The position numbers and the translations under genes were made by a program. The notes below the pieces were generated by a model that ran no database searches, was not told the DNA's origin, and worked only from the letters and a program-made list of their open reading frames with translations. Source: Pleomorphomonas oryzae DSM 16300 (GTDB lineage Bacteria; Pseudomonadota; Alphaproteobacteria; Rhizobiales; Pleomorphomonadaceae). Taken from it: DNA of 64,000 nucleotides. Of this stretch, positions 29,736-37,374 are shown piece by piece. The DNA lies in NCBI RefSeq assembly GCF_000422965.1, contig NZ_AUHB01000009.1:175147-239146 (forward strand), read 5' to 3'. How positions within the stretch are numbered: the stretch's first letter is position 1; every line of letters begins with the position of its first letter.

Positions 29736-31046
29736 TTATTCCTCCCCACGCATCATCGTCACCCTTCGCTTGCGGCAAAGCGAAAAAGGCGAGCCAGACG
29801 CTAACTTGACAGCAATGTTAATTTTCTCCGATTGCAATAGAGGCCCCGCGATCGGATGGCTCAGAAGCGCTGACCGAACTGCCTCGGTTGTCCACGGGTC
29901 GTCGGCGACGATGTCGATGGACAGGCGTGCGTGCCGACCCGTTCTCAGCTCGACCGAGAAGTCGATGACCCCTTCAACTGAGAAAATGGCATCATCGATC
30001 GTTTCCGCCGGTAGCCCCCCGCCTTTTCCGGAAATGATCGGCTCGTCCATTCGCCCGCCTAGTCGCAGCCGGCGGAGCACCGACCCGCAGCGACAGCGTG
30101 TTTCGATCATGCAGCCTCTGTCTCCGGTGCGATAGCGGATCAGCGGAAGGCCGCGGCGGCGCAAAGTTGTGACGACGACTTCGCCTGTCTGACCGGTTGG
30201 CAGTACCTCGCCGCTCTTCGCATCGATGACTTCGAGGTAGAGATCGGTTTCGCGGATATGCAGACCGTCGTGCGCCTCGCAGGCGAGCGCGCCGCCATAT
30301 CCGGTTTCGGTCATGCCCCAGTGCTCGAACACCTCGGTGCCCCAGATGACGGCCAGCGCCGCCTTGAAACTTGGCGAAACGCTGTCGGCGCTGACCAGTG
30401 CCGTTTCGATCCGGAGGGGCGGGCCGCCATCAGTCGCCATGCGCCGCGCGGCAGCCCCCAGCGTCACCGGCATACCGGCAATCGCCACCGGCTGCAGTTC
30501 GCGCAAGGCGCCGACCATCGTATCCAGCGAACCATCGAGAGGGAGTGCCACGGGCAAGGCGCCGAACCGGCTCAGCCCTCGCATCAGCAGATCGCCGACG
30601 CTGTCGGGCCGCTGGGCGGGAAAAGCAACGGCCACCGAACTGCCCGGACGAACGATGGTCGCCATGCCATGCTCGAAATAGGCGACGATCGCCTCGATAT
30701 CCGCTTCGGTGAAGAACAACCGCTTCTGCTGGCCAGACGTACCCGACGTCGGGATGGTCACGAGACGCACCGCGTCGCGCATCGGCAAGGCGATCAGCGA
30801 AGGATCGCCGCGCACGAGGTCGGCCGATGTCGTCAATGGCAACCGGGCAATGTCAGCGAGCTGGCCGAGAGTATGTGATTCCGGCCAGCCTTCCTGCGAA
30901 CGATAGAAAGGGCTATGCGACCGGGCGTAAGCCATGGTCTCGTTCAGGCAGCGAAGCTGATAAGCCTCGACATCCTCGCGGATCGGCAGGTGCGCGGTAC
31001 CAATCGTCCGCGCCACCCAGTCGTCGAGCGTTCCGAAACCGCTCAT
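29736..31046 (-). CDS. AMP-dependent CoA ligase, DVU_1553-like
   Basis: A 436-aa adenylate-forming enzyme related to phenylacetate-CoA ligase. The P-loop-like motif TIPTSGTSGQQKRLFFTEAD lies near residue 97, EHWGMTETGYGGALAC near 240 (substrate/AMP site), LIRYRTGDRG with the hinge-proximal Asp near 300, then a Cys pair in ETRCRCGSVL as in PaaK. It is the last gene of the coupled block; its ATG overlaps the radical SAM stop as ATGA. In Desulfovibrio the same neighbourhood carries a homologue. The acid activated is unknown; it may be the product of the aldehyde oxidoreductase or a cofactor-modifying group. Confidence 0.82.
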   Translation of the reverse strand: MSGFGTLDDWVARTIGTAHLPIREDVEAYQLRCLNETMAYARSHSPFYRSQEGWPESHTLGQLADIARLPLTTSADLVRGDPSLIALPMRDAVRLVTIPTSGTSGQQKRLFFTEADIEAIVAYFEHGMATIVRPGSSVAVAFPAQRPDSVGDLLMRGLSRFGALPVALPLDGSLDTMVGALRELQPVAIAGMPVTLGAAARRMATDGGPPLRIETALVSADSVSPSFKAALAVIWGTEVFEHWGMTETGYGGALACEAHDGLHIRETDLYLEVIDAKSGEVLPTGQTGEVVVTTLRRRGLPLIRYRTGDRGCMIETRCRCGSVLRRLRLGGRMDEPIISGKGGGLPAETIDDAIFSVEGVIDFSVELRTGRHARLSIDIVADDPWTTEAVRSALLSHPIAGPLLQSEKINIAVKLASGSPFSLCRKRRVTMMRGEE

Positions 31047-32440
31047 GTCGACGGCTCGCGGTAAAGAGACCGGCCGCCGATATCGGTCAGATTATAGGCG
31101 CAGAACGGAACGACCCGGCCGTCCGATTGCGCCACGTGGATATGGCATTGGCGCAAGCGGTCGAGATCGAGTGTCCAGGCATCCTGAAAAGCCATGCCGG
31201 ACAAGGACAGGCGATGGCTCTGCTGTTCCAGAAAGGCATCGAAGGCTTCAAGACCGGCAACGGGCGCTTGCTGTTCAGGCGTTGTGGCCCACTGTCCCGC
31301 GACATAGCGCTGGGCGCGCACCACCTCCGGTGAACGCCTTGCCGTGGTGCCGCAACACCCCCCTTCGCCCACGGCCGCCTCGACCTCAGGGGAACCGCAG
31401 CAGCTGGACTGGGGCTCCGGATCGGAACGGAAGCGGCCGGCGCGATCGACGGCGAAGCGGCCACTGAAGGAGCAGAACGGATTCTCGGCCGAACCGGGAC
31501 GAAAATCCTCCAGCCTGATCGCGCCGTCCGCATGATCGATGAGCGCCTCGATCACCTCCGGCAGGGTGATGCGGTCCTGATCCCTTGGAGCGCGAAGATT
31601 GCGCCCGAAATAGGAAACCGGCTGGAAATGCACCGCCCGCACCGTCGGCATTTCCGCCTTGGCGAAATCGACGATGGCTCCGATCTCACCGGTGTTGACG
31701 CCGGGAACCAGCGTCGGCACCAGCACGACGCCGACACCGGCGGCCCGCGCGCTGGCAATGGCAAGGCGCTTTTCTGCCAACAGGTTTCGGCCACGCAATT
31801 GCTTGTACACAGCGTCGCTGACACCATCGAACTGCAGGAAGACGCAGTCGAGCCCGGCGTCGACCAGCGCGGCGAGATAATCCGGCTCGCGGCCGATCCT
31901 GAGGCCGTTGGTGTTGAGCTGGACGAAATCGAAGCCCTTGGCGCGCACCAGCGCCACGATCTCCGGCAAATCGTCGCGGACCGTAGGCTCGCCGCCCGAC
32001 AGTTGGATATGCACCTGCCCACTGCCGTCCCGCAACTTGTCGAGGGCGAGACCGATGTCGCCGATCGGCGTATCCACGCCGTGTCGCCCGGCCGAGGCAA
32101 AGCAGACCGGGCAAACGAGGTCGCAGCGCGACGTCACCTCGATCAGCACACAGCAGCTTTGCTGGCGGTGATCGGCACAAAGGCCGCAATCCCTTGGGCA
32201 CCCCTCGGCGATGTCCGCGGCCGCGCTGACCGGCAGGGCGGTAGCGCGAGGACTGCGGGACCACATCTCGTAGCTGCGAAGCCCCCGCCATACCGGCGTC
32301 ACGACGCGGCCATGCGTCGGACAGGTCTTGTCGAGATAAACCGTGTCACCGACGGCGAAGCGCTCGGCCGGAATGGTCGTGAGGCATTCCGGACAGACGC
32401 TGCGGGTGCGCCCGAAGGACAGGCGAACGGGGCCGGTCAT
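31043..32440 (-). CDS. Radical SAM protein of the Mop cluster (TrsS/DVU_1554-like)
   Basis: A 465-aa radical SAM enzyme. An N-terminal Cys-rich part has CPEC (16-19) and CPTHG (40-44), then GCPRDCGLC (80-88) and the [4Fe-4S]-SAM motif C106-x3-C110-x2-C113 within SRCDLVCPVCF. IQLSGGEPTVR is the SAM-binding GGE motif. Extra cysteines occur late (SSCCGSPE and EGGCCGTT), and the C-terminus has QCHIHV and VPFCAYN. Homologues I recall as TrsS include selenoproteins; here the CC positions are plain Cys codons. Two bases separate it from the NTP-transferase gene and it overlaps the CoA ligase gene. Reaction unknown. Confidence 0.82.
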   Translation of the reverse strand: MTGPVRLSFGRTRSVCPECLTTIPAERFAVGDTVYLDKTCPTHGRVVTPVWRGLRSYEMWSRSPRATALPVSAAADIAEGCPRDCGLCADHRQQSCCVLIEVTSRCDLVCPVCFASAGRHGVDTPIGDIGLALDKLRDGSGQVHIQLSGGEPTVRDDLPEIVALVRAKGFDFVQLNTNGLRIGREPDYLAALVDAGLDCVFLQFDGVSDAVYKQLRGRNLLAEKRLAIASARAAGVGVVLVPTLVPGVNTGEIGAIVDFAKAEMPTVRAVHFQPVSYFGRNLRAPRDQDRITLPEVIEALIDHADGAIRLEDFRPGSAENPFCSFSGRFAVDRAGRFRSDPEPQSSCCGSPEVEAAVGEGGCCGTTARRSPEVVRAQRYVAGQWATTPEQQAPVAGLEAFDAFLEQQSHRLSLSGMAFQDAWTLDLDRLRQCHIHVAQSDGRVVPFCAYNLTDIGGRSLYREPST

Positions 32441-32442
32441 CG

Positions 32443-33600
32443 TCAGCTCTCCACCGAGACGACAGGATTGCCAACCGACAGATGGCCGAGCGGACCGATC
32501 ACCGCCTCGACAGCGGCGAGAACGGCGGCGACGGCCGCGCGGCGGCGTTGCGCCCCGGCCAGTGCCGCGGGATCGGCAGCGAACGCGGCAAGAGCCGGCG
32601 CAAAGCGGTCTTCCAGACTGACGCGTTGCTCACCCTTGATCAGCTTGTCGGCGAGAAACACCAGATGCCTCGCGTCGATCGGCTGCCCGGGTTCGAACGG
32701 CATGTTCATATGGGTGGCGACGATGTCAGCGACTTCGGTGAAACCATACGCCGCGACCTGCCGGGCGCCGGCCATCGCGTGATCGGGCTCGCCCTTGGCA
32801 ACGTCATGCAGCAGCGCTCCGGCCCGGACAGCCTCGATATCGACCGGCATGCCCTTGGCGACCAGCCGGTCGGCAATCTCGACCGCCAGTTTCGCGACAA
32901 TCGCGCAGTGACGGCGCGTCGGCTCCGGCGTGCCCACGGCATCCTGTATGGCCGCGCATTCCGCCTCGTCGGGGTGGCGGCGGTGTGGCAAGGCATCGGC
33001 AAGGCGGCGATAATCGCCAGAATAGTCCATATCGCGCAGCACGCCGCTATCGATGACGGCGATGGTCTGTGCGTGCTGTTGGTGGCGATCGAGAATGTCG
33101 CGCAGCGTTGCTTCGGGTGACGCTGCGAGGATTTCGGCAAACAGGCGTCGGCGGATCAAAGGCGGATGGCCGCACTGACCGCGAAAGGTCGGACGAAGAA
33201 TGGCCGCCTCCCCCTGCCCGGCGCTTGTGGCGATCTGGGCCAGGGTGGTTGCCCGAACCAGCGGCACATCGACGGGCAGGATCATGGCGCAGTCGACCGT
33301 CTCGGGCAGCGCCGCAATGCCCGCCTTGATGCTCGACATCATGCCGTCCGCGAAACCCACGTTGACGACGGCCACCGCTCCGCGGGCCTCGACGGCCGGA
33401 ACCATCCGCGCCGCCTCATTGCCGACGACAACATAGGCCGGCCCGATCGCGGCCTCGGCTATGGTTGAGATCACGTGTCCGAGCACCGTATCGTCGCCGA
33501 AGGGCAGCAGCGGTTTGAACGCCCCCATGCGCGACGACCAGCCGGCCGCCAACACGATCACGGCAATACCCGGCGGCTGGTTCTCGACCGGATCGCTCAC
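32443..33600 (-). CDS. MocA-like nucleotidyltransferase fused to an HD domain (DVU_1551-like)
   Basis: A 385-aa fusion. Residues ~10-200 form a MobA/MocA nucleotidyltransferase (VIVLAAGWSSRMGAFKPLLPF with the NTP-binding loop and MILPVDVPLVRA), the enzyme type that joins CMP to Mo-molybdopterin to make the cytosine-dinucleotide cofactor used by D. gigas-type aldehyde oxidoreductase. Residues ~225-345 form an HD phosphohydrolase (HCAIVAKLAVEIAD, GALLHDVAKGEPDHAMAGA, VATHMNMP). The GTG start overlaps the upstream stop (GTGA). The HD substrate is unknown. Confidence 0.85.
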   Translation of the reverse strand: MSDPVENQPPGIAVIVLAAGWSSRMGAFKPLLPFGDDTVLGHVISTIAEAAIGPAYVVVGNEAARMVPAVEARGAVAVVNVGFADGMMSSIKAGIAALPETVDCAMILPVDVPLVRATTLAQIATSAGQGEAAILRPTFRGQCGHPPLIRRRLFAEILAASPEATLRDILDRHQQHAQTIAVIDSGVLRDMDYSGDYRRLADALPHRRHPDEAECAAIQDAVGTPEPTRRHCAIVAKLAVEIADRLVAKGMPVDIEAVRAGALLHDVAKGEPDHAMAGARQVAAYGFTEVADIVATHMNMPFEPGQPIDARHLVFLADKLIKGEQRVSLEDRFAPALAAFAADPAALAGAQRRRAAVAAVLAAVEAVIGPLGHLSVGNPVVSVES

Positions 33601-34052
33601 GGTTTCTCCTCCTGTGGGACCACCGTGATATCTATGCCATGATCGGCAAGCGTTTCCTTGATCTTGCCCCAGGTCTCGATGATGAGGGCTGGGCAGCGGT
33701 CCCGCTTCAAGGACTCATCGAACTTCATGATGTCCGAACAGTTGATGCCGCCATATTGACCGGTGGCAGCGGCGGTAAACCAGCCGACGAAATCATCCAG
33801 CATGGCGCCCAGCTCGGGATGCTCGCTCTCGCCATCACCACCGCGCCCCGCATAGTAGCCGATGACGCAACAGCCGGCGGACAAGGCCCCGCAATTGAAG
33901 CCCTGCCCCATGCCCAGCGACAGGCCGGACATGGCCCGGACCAGATCCGGATCGTCGCGCCCCTGCGCTTCGAGGGCGAGGCGCATCAGGATGTGGCTGC
34001 ACTTGAAGTCGTCGAGCAGCAATTCGGCAACGCGGAAGGAGTCCTCGTTCAT
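33597..34052 (-). CDS. C-GCAxxG-C-C family protein (DVU_1555-like)
   Basis: A 151-aa probable metal- or redox-active protein of the C_GCAxxG_C_C family. The spaced cysteines are visible: Cys18 (DDFKCSH), the core FNCGALSAGCC at 52-62, then INCSDI and DRCPAL. Members are thought to bind iron-sulfur or another metal centre, without a known activity. The ATG at 34052 overlaps the methyltransferase stop (ATGA), and its own stop overlaps the NTP-transferase start. Confidence 0.82.
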   Translation of the reverse strand: MNEDSFRVAELLLDDFKCSHILMRLALEAQGRDDPDLVRAMSGLSLGMGQGFNCGALSAGCCVIGYYAGRGGDGESEHPELGAMLDDFVGWFTAAATGQYGGINCSDIMKFDESLKRDRCPALIIETWGKIKETLADHGIDITVVPQEEKP

Positions 34053-34732
34053 GAGCTGGCGCTCCCTGCCGACGATATTGCCTTGGCCGACCTTATGGCG
34101 ACCAACAGCCGGTAGCGCGGCCGGCCAGCCGCTTGTCCGGTGCAAGCGCGATCGCCCCACAAGGCGTCGAGCGAACCGTACCGAAAGATGAAGCGGGCAA
34201 CAAAGGCGGGGAGAACGTCCGACCTGTCTTCCTCGTGAAGAATGGTGAAGCCGGCCGCTGCAATGTCGTCAACGAGCTCATCCCGCCCATCGTGACTTGG
34301 CCAATCGACATCGGCGAGCAGCAGTCGTCCGCCAAGTTTCATCACGCGGGCCCACTCGGCAAGCGCCGCCCGGCGGTCCGACATCAGTGACAGGCTGCAT
34401 TCGGAGAGCACCGCGTCGACAGCGGCACTCGCGAACGGCAGATGAGCGCCGTCGCCATGGAATAGCGCTGAAACGACACGCGAGGCAGCGATCGCCAGCG
34501 CTCTCTCATCGCGGTCGACACCGATGCCGACGAAGCCATGCCGCTCGAGCCAGGAAAGGCTTTCGCCGGTTCCACAGCCGACATCGAGCACCAGGGAGCC
34601 GAGACGCAGGCGCGAGTGCTCGAACAACTCCTTGACGATCGCACCGTCGCCGGGTCGCAGCCGCTCACCGGCGGCATCCTCGACGCAACCACAGCCGAAC
34701 AAGCCAGGAAGAGCGAGGGAATCCGCCATCAC
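34049..34732 (-). CDS. Class I SAM-dependent methyltransferase (TrsM/DVU_1556-like)
   Basis: A 227-aa methyltransferase with SAM-binding motif I LVLDVGCGTGESLSWLE near residue 48, an acidic motif II in GIGVDRDERALAIAA, and motif III near LGGRLLLADVDW. The N-terminus carries a Cys pair FGCGCVED. It overlaps its neighbours by four bases at both ends. The methyl acceptor is unknown; always-linked genes in similar clusters suggest a cofactor, pterin or small metabolite rather than DNA or rRNA (inference). Confidence 0.82.
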   Translation of the reverse strand: MMADSLALPGLFGCGCVEDAAGERLRPGDGAIVKELFEHSRLRLGSLVLDVGCGTGESLSWLERHGFVGIGVDRDERALAIAASRVVSALFHGDGAHLPFASAAVDAVLSECSLSLMSDRRAALAEWARVMKLGGRLLLADVDWPSHDGRDELVDDIAAAGFTILHEEDRSDVLPAFVARFIFRYGSLDALWGDRACTGQAAGRPRYRLLVAIRSAKAISSAGSASS

Positions 34733-34935
34733 TTATCCTCCAGGGCCTGCTCGACCTTGAGCATCCGGCCGTATGCAAGCTCCTCGGAGATGTAGACGAA
34801 GCCGCATGACGGACAGCAGGGCAACTCGACCGGGAAGGTCTGGCCAAGATAGCTCGCCTCGACCTTGCGCATTTCCAAGGGTTTGTCACAGCGCGCACAG
34901 ATGAGATCGGGAACACCGCCGGACATGTCGGTCAT
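34729..34935 (-). CDS. Small zinc-ribbon-like redox protein (DVU_1557-like)
   Basis: A 68-aa protein with two CxxC pairs, ICARCDKP near residues 13-16 and CCPSCGFVY near 41-45, typical of a rubredoxin- or zinc-ribbon-like metal knot. It could carry electrons for the cluster's flavoprotein or serve as a scaffold; neither is shown. It overlaps both neighbours by four bases, so it is a coupled member of the block despite its size. Confidence 0.78.
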   Translation of the reverse strand: MTDMSGGVPDLICARCDKPLEMRKVEASYLGQTFPVELPCCPSCGFVYISEELAYGRMLKVEQALEDK

Positions 34936-37265
34936 GGCTTCACCTCGACCTGCATGCGATGGCCGTAGGCCCGATGAATGACGAAGCCCGCTTCCGTCGG
35001 CTCATACTCTACCCAGGTGGTGACCGTGCCGATGCGGCCGGAGGTGGTCAAATGGCCGCTCGCCCGGTCCTTCAGAACGCGCCCTGTTCGCTGCGCCTCG
35101 GCAATGATGTCGGCGATATCGTCGACCAGCAGCAGCTTGCGTTCGATGTCGGCCCGGACGGCGTCGGCAATGATCAGGGGAACGGATGGGACCGGATCGC
35201 TCATGCTTTCTCCCCAGAGGTCTCGCCGCATACGTCGGCTCAGCCGCAACCGGTTGTCGCGACGCCCGGAAAAGCCGGGATCGGGGCGCGCCGCCGGATC
35301 GTCGTCACAGGGAAAGATCAGGTCAATGAGATGAAGGGCGCGCTTGCCACGCCGGGCGAAGTTGTCGCGGCACATGGCGCAATAGGCAAGATAATCAGCA
35401 TCGCTCTCTTCGATCCGCCGGTCGACGAAGGCGTTGCCGACCTCCGGGTTGGCGAAGGACACAAGGCCACCGTAGCCACAGCAGGTGGTCTTCTCGGCGC
35501 CTGTCAGTTCGCGGACGTCCGCCCCCATCGACGCGGCGATCGACCGCACGGCGGCCTGAACCTCATGGGCGTGCCGGCTGGTGCAAGGATCGTGAATGGC
35601 GAGCGGCCCGACGACAGGCCTCGGCGTGGCGACATCCGGTAGGCCGATGGCGACAAGCTCGGTCCACAGCGAAGAAACCGGTATGGCCGGCAGAAATTCG
35701 CCGATCTCCTTGAGACAGGTCGAACAGGCGGTGACGATGCGCGGCCGCCCCTGCTCTTCCCATGTGATCTGAAGGCGATCGAGCACCTCCTCATGCAGCG
35801 CCTTGCGGCCCGACCAATGGGCCGGCGCGCCACAGCAGTCGAGCATGAAACCGACGCCGCCGGGGATGCGATCACAGAGGTGGCGATAGACCGCTTCCAC
35901 CTGGCGCGGCGCCGAGGCCGGTAGCTGACAGCCAGGGAAGAACAAGACGGCGCTTCGATCGTAGCCCGGCTGATGACGAACGAAGGCGACCTCGTCCGAA
36001 CGGCTGAAGGCCATGTCGCGCAAGGCGAAGTCGTGATGGGAGGCCGGCATATGGCCGCGTTCGACCATACTCTGGCGAGCGTCGAGGCAGACATCGCCCA
36101 TGGCGAGATCGTTGGGGCAGAGCGTCTCGCAGAGGCCGCACAGGGCACAACTGTCGATCATCCGGTTGGACTTGCGATTGCCCATGATGATCGAGTCGTT
36201 GTTGTAGATCTCACGCACCGCCCGTTTGGGATAGGTCTTGTAATGGGCGAGATAAGCGCAGGCCTTGACGCACTCGAGGCAATGGCAGGGGAAGCAGCGC
36301 GCCGCTTCGCTCATCGCTTCCGCGCGGCAGTAGCCGGCGATGGGATCGGATGGCTCAACCGGCGGCACAACGGCGTGGCTCGCCGTATTGACATAAAGAC
36401 AAGTGCCGGTGGCGTTATCATCGGCGCGGCTCGCCGTCAGTGAGGCACCCTGCAGGAAGCGATCGATGGAAACCGCCGCTCGCCGGCCGTCCCGAACCGA
36501 GAAGATGGCCGAATAGGTTTCGTCGTCTCCGGTATGAAGACTGCTGCCGAACACCGCCGGGCGTGACGTCGCCAGCGTTAGCGGATCGAGATCGAGACGC
36601 CCGGCGGATGTCTGGCGCAATGTCCCCGCGAATTGGATGGCCGGACCGGGGCCGATGGCCAGGAGAACGGCATCATGTGCTGCAACGAGCTCGTCGAGCA
36701 TGAATAGGCCGTCGCCCCCCGTCACCCTTTGCCGACAGCGAATATCGATACCGAGCGAAGTGAGCGCCCCGAGATCCGCCTCGATTGCCGACGGCGGCAA
36801 GACGGACGGGTGGATGTCATGGCGGAGGCGTTCGAGCGGGCGAGCTTCGGCTTCGAAAATCGTGACGGCATGGCCCTTCATGGCAAGGTCGGCAGCTGCC
36901 GTAAGCCCAGCCAGACCGGCACCGACGATGGCGACCGACTTGGGTTTGCGCGACCGCTGGGCCACGCGACGGATTGTGGGATAGGCTTCTTCGACAAGAG
37001 CGCGCTCGAGCGCGCCCAGTTTGACGGCACCGCCGGCCTCGGCCCGACGACAGGCACCCTCGCAAGGGTGCTCGCAAATGTGGGCGATGATCGCCGGAAA
37101 AGGCACGATGCGCGCATAAAGGGCGATGGCCCCGGCGAAATCACCGGCGGCCATCTTCTCGGCCATAGCGCGCGCATCGACACGCAGCGGACAGGCAGCG
37201 GCGCATGCCGGCGGCTGCTCTTCGATGCAGAGCGCTTCCCATGCCTTGACCTGATCGCCATCCAT
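34932..37265 (-). CDS. Dicluster flavoprotein: GltD-like FAD/NAD oxidoreductase fused to CCG-domain electron-transfer module
   Basis: A 777-aa multidomain redox protein. Residues 1-100 hold the GltD/NapH-type N-terminal iron-sulfur ligands (CAAACPLRVDA, CEHPCEGACRR); 108-290 an FAD/NAD fold (SVAIVGAGLAGLTAAADLA); 330-400 two ferredoxin-like clusters (CFPCHCLECVKAC, CALCGLCETLCPND); 440-650 HdrB/GlpC-like CCG domains (LDCCGAPAHW, KTTCCGYGGL). A C-terminal ~120-residue region follows. It likely moves electrons between the aldehyde oxidoreductase and a nucleotide or quinone pool (inference). First gene of the coupled accessory block, 109 bp after mop with two hairpins between. Confidence 0.83.
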   Translation of the reverse strand: MDGDQVKAWEALCIEEQPPACAAACPLRVDARAMAEKMAAGDFAGAIALYARIVPFPAIIAHICEHPCEGACRRAEAGGAVKLGALERALVEEAYPTIRRVAQRSRKPKSVAIVGAGLAGLTAAADLAMKGHAVTIFEAEARPLERLRHDIHPSVLPPSAIEADLGALTSLGIDIRCRQRVTGGDGLFMLDELVAAHDAVLLAIGPGPAIQFAGTLRQTSAGRLDLDPLTLATSRPAVFGSSLHTGDDETYSAIFSVRDGRRAAVSIDRFLQGASLTASRADDNATGTCLYVNTASHAVVPPVEPSDPIAGYCRAEAMSEAARCFPCHCLECVKACAYLAHYKTYPKRAVREIYNNDSIIMGNRKSNRMIDSCALCGLCETLCPNDLAMGDVCLDARQSMVERGHMPASHHDFALRDMAFSRSDEVAFVRHQPGYDRSAVLFFPGCQLPASAPRQVEAVYRHLCDRIPGGVGFMLDCCGAPAHWSGRKALHEEVLDRLQITWEEQGRPRIVTACSTCLKEIGEFLPAIPVSSLWTELVAIGLPDVATPRPVVGPLAIHDPCTSRHAHEVQAAVRSIAASMGADVRELTGAEKTTCCGYGGLVSFANPEVGNAFVDRRIEESDADYLAYCAMCRDNFARRGKRALHLIDLIFPCDDDPAARPDPGFSGRRDNRLRLSRRMRRDLWGESMSDPVPSVPLIIADAVRADIERKLLLVDDIADIIAEAQRTGRVLKDRASGHLTTSGRIGTVTTWVEYEPTEAGFVIHRAYGHRMQVEVKP

Positions 37266-37304
37266 GATGGTCTCGATGCGCGGTTGGTGAACCGAATGGG
37301 GTAC

Positions 37305-37332
37305 GGGCGGCCCGGGAGAGGACGGGCCGCCC
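37305..37332 (-). terminator. 10-bp stem-loop between mop and accessory genes
   Basis: Perfect stem GGGCGGCCCG (37305-37314) with CGGGCCGCCC (37323-37332) around 8 nt. No T-run follows in the direction of transcription, so it is more likely an mRNA-end-protecting or partial attenuation hairpin that favours mop over the accessory genes. Confidence 0.6.
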
Positions 37333-37338
37333 GCATTG

Positions 37339-37363
37339 CGGGGAGCGGGCGGGATGCTCCCCG
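37339..37363 (-). terminator. 8-bp stem-loop immediately after mop
   Basis: Perfect stem CGGGGAGC (37339-37346) and GCTCCCCG (37356-37363), 12 bp past the mop stop codon. It is the first of two tandem hairpins in the spacer and likewise lacks a T-run. Confidence 0.55.
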
Positions 37364-37374
37364 ACTGTCAGAAC

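Noticed and set aside
31043..32440. Selenocysteine codon in the radical SAM gene or other cluster members
   Set aside because: The frames are complete without in-frame TGA; the positions that may be Sec in homologues are Cys codons here.
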